Assembly (NCBI GenBank): GCA_022571175.1
Contig: JACZYI010000020.1
Coordinates: forward strand, 1-7,821
DNA from: Pseudomonadota bacterium
GTDB taxonomy: Bacteria > Pseudomonadota > Alphaproteobacteria > Sphingomonadales > SMXR01
DNA length: 7,821 nucleotides
Direction: 5' to 3'
The notes under the pieces were generated by a model. That model made no database searches. It saw only the letters and a program-made list of their open reading frames with translations, and was not told where the DNA came from. The number at the start of each line of letters is the position of its first letter. Position 1 is the stretch's first letter. A program made the position numbers and the translations under genes. Of this stretch, positions 1 to 6,278 are shown one piece after another.

Positions 1-234
1 TGGTCCGATAACTTCATGCACATCGCCGCCAGAACAACAATTGCCCCCTGCTCCGGTGAAAACAATCGCACCAACCTCCTTGCACTCCACAAGTTCCGTA
101 AAAAGGTCAATCAATTCAGCATAGGACTCAAAGGTCAGTGGATTTTTCTGCGCGGGGCGATTAAGCGTAATTATTCCGACGCCTTCTGCAGCGGTCCATA
201 AAAAATGCTCTGCTTTAAAATTTTCTGATGTCAC
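1..234 (-). CDS. Enoyl-CoA hydratase/isomerase (crotonase) family, N-terminal part, cut by window edge
   Basis: Only the first 78 codons are present; the gene continues past the left edge. The start is GTG at 234-232, which overlaps the TGA stop of the upstream marR gene (GTGA, 4 bases). A run of seven G six bases upstream can act as ribosome binding site. Visible crotonase features are the N-terminal strand with GIITLNRP (about residues 20-27), the KNPLTFESY segment after it, and the oxyanion-hole loop TGAGGNCCSGGDVHE (about 60-74), where CSGGD is the usual place of the backbone amides that hold the thioester oxyanion. The family hydrates or isomerises enoyl-CoA thioesters in the cytoplasm. 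As third gene of an operon headed by an aminobenzoyl-CoA monooxygenase/reductase it probably acts in the beta-oxidation-like steps after ring dearomatisation. The exact substrate is inferred from context, and the catalytic acidic residues lie outside the window. Confidence 0.9.
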   Translation of the reverse strand, partial: MTSENFKAEHFLWTAAEGVGIITLNRPAQKNPLTFESYAELIDLFTELVECKEVGAIVFTGAGGNCCSGGDVHEVIGP

Positions 235-737
235 CTTTTACCCCCCCGGCTCTGGTCAACTTCAATAGACTCTTTCAGCGCGGCTAACTGTTGGAGCATA
301 ATCCCGATTTCGTCTGCATTCAAAGAGTTACACGCATCATCAATCCAGCTTTCATGCGCCGATGCCATTTTTGCAAAGCTCGTTTTGCCCTTCCCGGTCA
401 GTCGCACATAAAATGTACGGCGATCATCGGGGCTGGAAAAGCGCTCCACCAATCCTTCTCTTTCCAGTCTTTTGACAACGCCGGTGGTATTGCCATTGGA
501 AACCATCAGTCTTTCCGTCAACTCTCCCATAGTCAGTGTATCTGAAGCCCAATCGAGAATGGCGAGCACATCAAATCTTGGTAGAGTGGTCTCAAAATCA
601 TCCTTGAAACGTTGCCGCACGTTTTTCTCAATGGCGCTGGTGCAGGCCAAAAGCCTGAGCCAAAGCCTGAGAGATTGTTTGGAATGAGAGGCGTGGGCTG
701 GCATCTCACGGATGCGTCTTTGAGATAAATCATTCAT
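231..737 (-). CDS. MarR-family transcriptional regulator
   Basis: A 168-residue protein, a usual MarR length. The winged helix-turn-helix is clear: MGELTERLMVSNGNTTGVVK (about residues 70-89) is the helix-turn-helix, followed by RLEREGLVERF and the wing with the hallmark DDRR at 104-107, then VRLTGKG (111-117). Flanking helices (about 20-60 and 120-160) would form the dimer interface. The start ATG (737-735) overlaps the stop of the upstream monooxygenase gene (ATGA) and its stop overlaps the GTG of the downstream crotonase, so translation is probably coupled on both sides. MarR proteins are usually ligand-released repressors; related regulators of aromatic operons respond to the aromatic acid or its CoA thioester. 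Here it most likely controls its own operon through the palindrome at 3056-3077. Target and ligand are inferred. Confidence 0.95.
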   Translation of the reverse strand: MNDLSQRRIREMPAHASHSKQSLRLWLRLLACTSAIEKNVRQRFKDDFETTLPRFDVLAILDWASDTLTMGELTERLMVSNGNTTGVVKRLEREGLVERFSSPDDRRTFYVRLTGKGKTSFAKMASAHESWIDDACNSLNADEIGIMLQQLAALKESIEVDQSRGGKR

Positions 738-3034
738 GCCTGGAGTGCCATTTCCTGGGCGCGTTTTAAATTTCGCTCAAGTTGATCGAACCCGGATTGG
801 TATTGAACCGGTACAGGAATCTGGTGATAACCCTGCTCAGCCGCAGCCCTCAGCGTCCATGCCGGGTCAATCAAGTGGGGCCTTGCAAGACAGCAAAGAT
901 CAGCACGGCCCGACATAATAATGCTGTTCACATGATCAATCTCATAAATATTGCCTACGGCCATGGTTGCCATATCTGCTTCGTTCCGAATTTTATCTGA
1001 AAGGGGTGTTTGAAACATGCGGCCATAAATTGGGTCCGCTTCGGGCGTTGTCTGACCAGCGGAAACATCAATAATATCTGCTCCTGCTTTCTTGAAGGCC
1101 TGTGAAATCTCCACGGCGTCTTCACCTGAAATTCCTACATCCCCAAGCCAGTCGGTTGCTGAAATCCTGACAGACATGGGTTTTTCAACAGGCCACACGG
1201 CGCGCATGGCGGCAAAAACTTCAAGCGGATATCTCAATCGATTTTCGAGACTTCCGCCATACTCGTCGCCACGTTGGTTTGAAAGTGATGTAATGAATGA
1301 AGAGAGTAGATAGCCGTGGGCACAATGCAGCTCAACCATATCAAACCCGCAGGTGATGGCTTTTTTGGTGGCACACACAAAATCACCACGGACCCGGTCC
1401 ATGTCAGTGCGATTCATTTCAACCGGTATCTGATTGTCTTTGGACCAGGGAATGGCTGATGGCCCCATAAGCGGCCAATTATCGTGGTCAAGCGCCTCGT
1501 CATAACCATCCCACATGAGTTTAGTAGACCCCTTGCGACCGGCGTGGGAAAGCTGAATGGCGAATTTTGCCCTGCTGTTGTCATGAACAAAATCGACAAT
1601 CTTTTTCCAGGCCTCCACATGTTCATCGGTGTAAAGCCCGGCGCAACCCGGTGTTATCCGTGCGTCTGATGAGACATCGGTCATTTCTGTATAGAGCAAT
1701 CCGCACCCACCCATGGCCCGGGCACCGTAATGGACCTTGTGGAAATCATTAACCAGTCCGTCTTCGGCTGAATACATGCACATGGGTGAGACCACTATGC
1801 GGTTCATAAGCTCCATATCTTTAAGTCTGAAGGGCGTAAACATGGGCGGCACCCACTGATTTTGCCCGCCTCCGAATGCATTTTCGGCGAACCAGCTCTC
1901 CACGCCCTCCAGCCAGTCTTTATCCCGCAACCGCAGATTTTCGTGACTGACTCTCTGGGAACGGGTCAAAAGGGAATAGGCAAACTGAATGGGATCAAAA
2001 TGAATATAACGCTCCACATGCTCGAACCATTCTGTGGAGTTTCTGGCCGCACTTTGCAGTTTCAGAACCTCAAGATGTCGCTCCTCTTTATATTGCACCA
2101 GCGCCTCTTCCAGCGGTAAATCCCGGTTATTCAACACTTCTGAGAGTTTGATGGCGTCTTCAAAAGCGAGCTTGGTACCCGATCCGATCGAGAAATGGGC
2201 GGTGTGAGCTGCATCCCCAATGAGGATGATGTTCTTATAATGCCATTTATTGCAGATAACCCGCTGGAAATTCAACCAGGCCGAGCCGCGCAGGTGTTTG
2301 GCGTTGCTTTTCAGTTTGTGACCATCCAGATAATCAGCAAATAATTCTTCGCAGGCACTGCAGGTCTGGTCCTGGTCCATTTGGTCAAAGCCGAAGGATC
2401 GCCAGGTATCTTCCGAGCATTCAACGATGAAGGTGGATGTATTTTCATCGAAGCGATAAGCGTGAGCCCAAATCCAGCCATGCGCGGTCTCGAGGAAGGC
2501 AAAGGTGAAGGCCTCAAAAATCTTAGCTGTACCCAGCCAGATATATTTATTTGAGCGGGTCTCGATATCAGTTTCGAATTCTTGTTGATATTTGTTGCGA
2601 ACGGCGCTGTTCAGCCCGTCTGCCGCAATAATCAATTCCGCATCAGGAAAGCGTTTCTGCAAGTTATCGCAATCAATCTCCTGTTCAAAATGCTGGTCAA
2701 CACCCAGCTCCTCTGCCCTCTTTTGCAATATTTGAAGTAATTTCTTGCGACCTATGCCGCAAAATCCATGCCCGCTGGAAGTGATAGTCTGGTCTTTGAA
2801 ATGCACATCAATATTATCCCAATGGGCAAAGTCATCCAGGATATCCTGAGCCGACTGGGGGTCCATCTTTTCCAGATTATCCATGGTTTGATCTGAAAAA
2901 ACCACGCCCCAACCAAAGGTATCTCCCGACCGATTACGTTCATAAACTGCAATTTGGTGGTTTGGGTCGCGGAGTTTCATGGCAATCGCAAAATACAAAC
3001 CTGCCGGACCACCGCCAAGGCAAACGATATTCAT
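734..3034 (-). CDS. 2-aminobenzoyl-CoA monooxygenase/reductase-like fusion (bifunctional salicylyl-CoA 5-hydroxylase/oxidoreductase)
   Basis: A 766-residue two-domain flavoenzyme. The N-terminal half (about 1-385) is an FAD monooxygenase: dinucleotide-binding GGGPAG at 7-12, the ADG motif at 138-140 and the second FAD motif GDAAH at 273-277, followed by SIGSGTKLAFEDA. The C-terminal half (about 395-766) is an Old Yellow Enzyme/NADH:flavin oxidoreductase barrel: PFRLKDMELMNRIVVSPMCM (401-420), QLSHAGRKGS (494-503), HCAHGYLLSSF (570-580), QRGDEYGGSLENR (587-599) and ADLCCLARPHLIDP (711-724). This order is known from Azoarcus 2-aminobenzoyl-CoA monooxygenase/reductase, which hydroxylates the ring with O2 and then reduces the dearomatised product using NAD(P)H in the cytoplasm. 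The start ATG is preceded by GGGGAG (3048-3043) with an 8-base spacer. It heads the operon with marR and a crotonase. Salicylyl-CoA or another aryl-CoA is an alternative substrate; the sequence alone does not decide. Confidence 0.93.
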   Translation of the reverse strand: MNIVCLGGGPAGLYFAIAMKLRDPNHQIAVYERNRSGDTFGWGVVFSDQTMDNLEKMDPQSAQDILDDFAHWDNIDVHFKDQTITSSGHGFCGIGRKKLLQILQKRAEELGVDQHFEQEIDCDNLQKRFPDAELIIAADGLNSAVRNKYQQEFETDIETRSNKYIWLGTAKIFEAFTFAFLETAHGWIWAHAYRFDENTSTFIVECSEDTWRSFGFDQMDQDQTCSACEELFADYLDGHKLKSNAKHLRGSAWLNFQRVICNKWHYKNIILIGDAAHTAHFSIGSGTKLAFEDAIKLSEVLNNRDLPLEEALVQYKEERHLEVLKLQSAARNSTEWFEHVERYIHFDPIQFAYSLLTRSQRVSHENLRLRDKDWLEGVESWFAENAFGGGQNQWVPPMFTPFRLKDMELMNRIVVSPMCMYSAEDGLVNDFHKVHYGARAMGGCGLLYTEMTDVSSDARITPGCAGLYTDEHVEAWKKIVDFVHDNSRAKFAIQLSHAGRKGSTKLMWDGYDEALDHDNWPLMGPSAIPWSKDNQIPVEMNRTDMDRVRGDFVCATKKAITCGFDMVELHCAHGYLLSSFITSLSNQRGDEYGGSLENRLRYPLEVFAAMRAVWPVEKPMSVRISATDWLGDVGISGEDAVEISQAFKKAGADIIDVSAGQTTPEADPIYGRMFQTPLSDKIRNEADMATMAVGNIYEIDHVNSIIMSGRADLCCLARPHLIDPAWTLRAAAEQGYHQIPVPVQYQSGFDQLERNLKRAQEMALQA

Positions 3035-3055
3035 TACTGTTTCTCCCCGATGAAT

Positions 3056-3077
3056 AATATTTTAAGATTAAAATATT
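3056..3077. promoter_or_regulatory. Perfect 10+10 palindrome, probable MarR operator
   Basis: Arms AATATTTTAA and TTAAAATATT are exact reverse complements separated by two bases (GA). Length and symmetry fit a dimeric winged-helix regulator, and MarR operators are typically AT-rich inverted repeats of about this size. It overlaps the -10 and spacer of the promoter that drives the operon encoding the MarR protein, which suggests autorepression. The palindrome is seen directly; the identity of the binding protein is inferred. Confidence 0.7.
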
Positions 3078-3087
3078 TTTCCGTCAA
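3059..3087 (-). promoter_or_regulatory. Sigma-70 type promoter of the aminobenzoyl-CoA operon
   Basis: Read on the minus strand, TTGACG (3087-3082) and TAAAAT (3064-3059) are separated by exactly 17 bases, a near-consensus -35/-10 pair. Transcription would begin around 3052, giving a leader of about 18 bases that carries the GGGGAG ribosome binding site. A perfect inverted repeat covers the -10 and most of the spacer, so binding there would block RNA polymerase. Confidence 0.75.
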
Positions 3088-3097
3088 GGTGGAATCC

Positions 3098-3126
3098 TTG
3101 CTATTTTTAGTTTTGCCGCGTATGGA
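3098..3126 (+). promoter_or_regulatory. Possible weak sigma-70 promoter for fhs
   Basis: TTGCTA (3098-3103) and TATGGA (3121-3126) have a 17-base spacer and face fhs, leaving a leader of about 130 bases. The -10 matches consensus poorly, so this is only the best candidate I could find. It starts 10 bases from the -35 of the divergent operon promoter, so the two could influence each other. The rest of the 231-base intergenic region shows no recognisable riboswitch or RNA gene. Confidence 0.25.
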
Positions 3127-3252
3127 AATCGATCAATTACAACCATAAGGGCGATGGCAAAGACTTGGCGAAAGAAAAATCAGGTCATGAGCACCGGCAA
3201 TGGGTTGGAATCGGTTCATTTCCACTCATTTGAAATACTGGGCCGATTGCGA

Positions 3253-3258
3253 AAGGGG
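3253..3258 (+). promoter_or_regulatory. Ribosome binding site deciding the fhs start
   Basis: AAGGGG lies seven bases before the ATG at 3266. The reading frame stays open 22 codons further upstream to an ATG at 3200, but that codon has no good Shine-Dalgarno sequence and the extra residues do not resemble the family N-terminus. The start at 3266 is therefore preferred. Confidence 0.8.
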
Positions 3259-3265
3259 TAGTAAA

Positions 3266-4954
3266 ATGGGTAAGACATTTCTGAGCGATATTGAGATCGC
3301 CCGAAATACAGAAATTCGGCCAATCGGCGAAATTGCTGAGAGCCTGGATATTCCTGCCTCAGGGCTCTATTTATTTGGCCCTCACAAGGCCAAGATCACC
3401 TATGACCAGATGGATGCCATGGCAGATAACCAGGAGGGGAAACTCGTGCTGGTAACCGCCATTACGCCCACCCCGGCTGGTGAAGGCAAAACAACCACCA
3501 CGGTCGGGCTTGGCGACGCCCTTCAACGCATCGGGAAAAAGGTCGCAATCTGTATTCGAGAAGCCAGTCTGGGCCCGTGTTTTGGTATGAAGGGTGGCGC
3601 CGCCGGCGGTGGCCAGGCGCAAGTCATACCCATGGAAGACATCAATTTACATTTCACTGGCGATCTTCATGCCATTAATGCTGCAAACAATCTCCTGGCC
3701 GCGATGATTGATAACCATGTCTATTGGTCCAACGATCTGGAGCTTGATCCGCGCCGAATATCCTGGCGCCGCTCCATGGATATGAATGACCGCGTATTGA
3801 GGCAAATTGTCAATTCTCTGGGTGGCGTTCCAAACGGTTTTCCCCGATCTGACGGCTTCGATATTACGGCCGCCTCAGAAGTCATGGCGATCTTTTGTCT
3901 CGCTAATGATCTGAGCGACATGAAACGGCGTTTTTGTAATATCATCGTTGGATATACCCGAAAACGCGAACCGGTCAGGGCTGAAGAAATTAAAGCGCCT
4001 GGCGCCATGACGGTGCTGCTGAAGGAGGCTTTCCAGCCTAACCTGGTTCAAACACTGGAGGGAACACCTGCCTTCATTCACGGCGGACCATTTGGCAATA
4101 TCGCCCATGGCTGTAATTCGGTGATCGCCACGCGCACCGCCCTCAAAGCCGCTGATATTGTTATCACAGAAGCCGGGTTTGGATCTGATCTTGGGGCGGA
4201 AAAATTCGTGAACATCAAATGCCGGAAATCGGGCCTGGAACCCGATGCTATTGTGCTCGTGGCCACCATCAGGGCGCTTAAATCCCACGGTGGGGTGGAA
4301 AAAAGCGATTACAACAAGGAAGATGTAGCCGCTGTTGAAAAGGGTGGTGCCAACCTGGCAAGACATATCGAGAATGTCAGGGCGTTCGGCATTCCTGTGG
4401 TGGTTGCCATAAACCGTTTTTATTCCGATACCGACGCCGAGATTGAGATGGTGAAGCAGATTTGCGCCGAGAAAGAAGTGGCAGTGATTGACTGCACCCA
4501 CTGGGAGCATGGCGGTGCAGGGGCTGAAAATCTCGCCCGGCATGTGGTCCAGATGATAGACGAAGACGACGGAAAATCCCGGCTGAAATTTACCTATGCT
4601 GATGATTTGACTCTCTGGGATAAAACCAGGGCTGTTGCCCAGCATGTTTATCACGCCGAGGGCATCATCGCGGACAAGAAGGTTCGCAATGATTTCAAAT
4701 TGGCAGAGGACAATGGATTTGGAAAATATCCGGTTTGCATTGCAAAAACACAATACAGCTTTTCATCCGATCCCAATCTAAAAGGGGCTCCTTCAAATCA
4801 TGTATTGCCCATCCGCGAGATCAGAATTTCAGGGGGATCAGAATTTGTTGTGGTCATATGCGGTGACGTGATGACCATGCCCGGACTGCCTCGCCTGCCT
4901 GCAGCCAACAACATAGATCTGAATGAAGATGGCGAAGTGGTTGGCCTTTTTTAG
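3266..4954 (+). CDS. fhs: Formate-tetrahydrofolate ligase
   Basis: A 562-residue protein from the ATG at 3266, the usual length for this family (about 556-560). It makes 10-formyltetrahydrofolate from formate, ATP and tetrahydrofolate in the cytoplasm, feeding purine synthesis, fMet and the one-carbon pool. The N-terminal region begins SDIEIARNTEIRPIGEIA (about 7-24). The ATP-binding loop TPTPAGEGKTTTT is at about 67-79 and is followed by the strongly conserved segments REASLGPCFGMKGGAAGGG (98-116) and MEDINLHFTGDLHAI (123-137). The middle holds HGGPFGNIAHGCNS and the C-terminus the YPVCIAKTQYSFSSDP segment. The frame is intact. It is transcribed away from the aromatic operon and ends four bases from a decayed formate dehydrogenase remnant on the other strand, which suggests an ancestral formate-handling neighbourhood. 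Confidence 0.97.
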   Translation: MGKTFLSDIEIARNTEIRPIGEIAESLDIPASGLYLFGPHKAKITYDQMDAMADNQEGKLVLVTAITPTPAGEGKTTTTVGLGDALQRIGKKVAICIREASLGPCFGMKGGAAGGGQAQVIPMEDINLHFTGDLHAINAANNLLAAMIDNHVYWSNDLELDPRRISWRRSMDMNDRVLRQIVNSLGGVPNGFPRSDGFDITAASEVMAIFCLANDLSDMKRRFCNIIVGYTRKREPVRAEEIKAPGAMTVLLKEAFQPNLVQTLEGTPAFIHGGPFGNIAHGCNSVIATRTALKAADIVITEAGFGSDLGAEKFVNIKCRKSGLEPDAIVLVATIRALKSHGGVEKSDYNKEDVAAVEKGGANLARHIENVRAFGIPVVVAINRFYSDTDAEIEMVKQICAEKEVAVIDCTHWEHGGAGAENLARHVVQMIDEDDGKSRLKFTYADDLTLWDKTRAVAQHVYHAEGIIADKKVRNDFKLAEDNGFGKYPVCIAKTQYSFSSDPNLKGAPSNHVLPIREIRISGGSEFVVVICGDVMTMPGLPRLPAANNIDLNEDGEVVGLF

Positions 4955-4958
4955 AAGG

Positions 4959-5248
4959 TTATTCCGCAGCCGGTTTTGCGATTTTTCGGGTCTCGCTGGT
5001 AAAATCAGGATATTTTTGTTGCCAAGGCGATTTGGCATTGGATGGTCGCACCTGAACCGCGGTGACTTTATATTCGGGGCAATTAGTCGCCCAGTCCGAG
5101 AGCTCGGTGTTGACAATATTTACCCCGGATTCGGGCATATGAAAAGTGGTGTAAACACTCCCGGCTTCACACCTTCAGTAATTGTCGCCCGGAGTGCTGT
5201 CTCACCCTTTCTGCTTTCGATACTAACCCAGTCCCCTTCGCGAATGCC
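4959..5248 (-). pseudogene. Relic of formate dehydrogenase alpha subunit (C-terminal end only)
   Basis: Reading the minus strand from 5248 gives GIREGDWVSIESRKG and TALRATITEGVKPGV. After a one-base shift at about 5156 the text continues VYTTFHMPESGVNIVNTELS, then DWATNCPEYKVTAVQV and a tail ending KIAKPAAE with TAA at 4961-4959. This is the C-terminal molybdopterin-dinucleotide-binding end of soluble NAD-type formate dehydrogenase alpha subunits; SDWATNCPEYKVTAVQV is a characteristic stretch. About 96 residues remain of a protein normally of about 900 or more. Decay is shown by the frameshift (GTGTTTAC where GTG-GTT-TAC would be expected, one G lost), by an in-frame TGA at 5251-5249 directly before the homology, and by lack of formate dehydrogenase similarity in any frame at 5249-5350. 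The neighbouring fhs is intact. The family call is strong; how the rest was lost is unknown. Confidence 0.82.
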
Positions 5249-5363
5249 TCAGGCCTTTGAAGCTTAGCAAGTCAAAATAGCTGGATTCTTCGCGCGCAAG
5301 TCAAATTATTCATGCTAGAAGGGTGCGTTCTCGTAAACCACTAAGGCTGAATTGGCGAGTTTC
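5249..5363. other. Gap upstream of the HMG-CoA lyase gene with a 10-base direct repeat
   Basis: Together with the relic this makes about 400 bases without an intact gene. No convincing promoter is visible here. GCAAGTCAAA occurs at 5267-5276 and again at 5296-5305. The deletion end of the formate dehydrogenase relic lies at the left of this stretch. The lyase may be transcribed from a promoter I cannot recognise or by readthrough from fhs. Confidence 0.4.
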
Positions 5364-6278
5364 ATGACTTTGGACTTTGTTGAAATTCTTGATGTGGGGC
5401 CGCGGGATGGCCTGCAAAATGAAGAAACGCTCCTGGCAACGAGCGATAAGATCGCCCTCATATCGCGCCTGATAGACGCTGGCATCCGCCGTCTGGAAGT
5501 GGCCAGCTTTGTCCACCTAAAACTGGTGCCACAAATGGCCGATGCCGAAGCGGTGGTCGCAGGACTGCCCGCTCGCGATGATGTGACTTATGTGGGTTTG
5601 GTGCTGAACGAAAAAGGGTTTGAGCGCGCGCTTGAAACCAAAAACCATGGGGGCGGTATTAACGAAATTGGCTGCGTAGCTGTGGTCAGTGACAGTTTTT
5701 CTCAAAAAAATCAGGGGCAATCTGCCGAGGAAAGCGTTTCAATTTCGCTCAAAATCATGAAACGTGCGGTCGCGGAAGGCGTTCCGGTACAGGTTACAAT
5801 TTCCGCTTCCTTTGGTTGCCCTTTTGAGGGGGAAATTGACCCGGCCCGGGTTGTAGAGATGGCCAGACAGCTTGCAGAAGGACAGCCGCGGGAAATTGCC
5901 ATTGCCGATACCATTGGCGTTGCTGTTCCGGTCAGGGTTGAAGACATGTTTTTCAAATTGCAGGAGGCGCTTCCGCATATTCCGCTGCGAGGGCATTTTC
6001 ATGACACGCGAAACACCGGCGTTGCCAATAGCTGGGCAGCCGTAAAAGCTGGTGCCAAGACCATAGATGCAAGCATTGGTGGCTTGGGTGGATGTCCCTT
6101 TGCACCCAGAGCCACCGGCAATGTGGCGACTGAGGATGTTGCCTTTATGTTTGAGCGCTCAGGCGTGAAGACCGGGCTCGATTTGGATAAGTTGATTTCG
6201 AGCGCCCACTGGGTTGGCGAATTGCTGGGCGGAACAACGCCGGGCATGGTCAGCCGGGCGGGCAGTTTCCCCACCTAA
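5364..6278 (+). CDS. HMG-CoA lyase family protein (substrate uncertain)
   Basis: A 304-residue DRE-TIM-type lyase from the ATG at 5364; a TTG at 5352 preceded by AAGG is an alternative giving four more residues. HMG-CoA lyase splits 3-hydroxy-3-methylglutaryl-CoA into acetyl-CoA and acetoacetate in leucine breakdown. Expected catalytic elements are present: GPRDGLQNE (12-20) with the Arg-Asp pair R14/D15, glutamate E45 in RLEVASF, metal ligands H211 and H213 in HFHDT, the catalytic loop cysteine C244 in GLGGCPFAP, and N253 in TGNVATED. Three substrate-side segments differ from textbook HMG-CoA lyases: VHLKLVPQM (50-58) where SPKWVPQM is usual, HFHDTRNTGVAN (211-222) where HCHDTYGQALAN is usual, and APRATGN where APGASGN or similar is usual. 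Chemistry of this class is therefore likely, while HMG-CoA itself is not certain. No leucine-pathway genes are adjacent. The stop overlaps that of the convergent DUF1028 gene. Confidence 0.88.
   Translation: MTLDFVEILDVGPRDGLQNEETLLATSDKIALISRLIDAGIRRLEVASFVHLKLVPQMADAEAVVAGLPARDDVTYVGLVLNEKGFERALETKNHGGGINEIGCVAVVSDSFSQKNQGQSAEESVSISLKIMKRAVAEGVPVQVTISASFGCPFEGEIDPARVVEMARQLAEGQPREIAIADTIGVAVPVRVEDMFFKLQEALPHIPLRGHFHDTRNTGVANSWAAVKAGAKTIDASIGGLGGCPFAPRATGNVATEDVAFMFERSGVKTGLDLDKLISSAHWVGELLGGTTPGMVSRAGSFPT

Noticed and set aside
3154..3170. Sigma-54-like GG/GC pair (ATGGCAAAGACTTGGCG) in the fhs leader
   Set aside because: The spacing is right but only 8 of 13 defined positions match, which is too weak to call.
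3200..3265. Upstream ATG giving 22 extra residues at the fhs N-terminus
   Set aside because: There is no good ribosome binding site, while AAGGGG stands before the ATG at 3266, and the shorter protein already has the family length.
3035..3265. Tetrahydrofolate or ZTP riboswitch in the fhs leader
   Set aside because: I could not find the conserved core segments of either class, and no strong stem pattern is visible.
3875..4753. Long 292-codon open frame on the minus strand inside fhs
   Set aside because: It lies entirely antisense to the highly conserved fhs coding sequence, and its translation shows no domain; it is a shadow frame.
4965..4986. Short stem CGCA/TGCG followed by ATTTTT, as fhs terminator
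   Set aside because: The stem has only four base pairs, and the sequence is explained by the relic coding sequence on the other strand.
5114..5142. Exact TTGACA on the plus strand as a promoter for the lyase gene
   Set aside because: No acceptable -10 hexamer occurs at 16-18 bases, and it lies over 200 bases upstream inside the relic.
4923..5267. Open frame of 114 codons on the plus strand after fhs
   Set aside because: It overlaps the end of fhs and the formate dehydrogenase relic on the other strand, has no ribosome binding site and resembles no family; the opposite strand explains the sequence.
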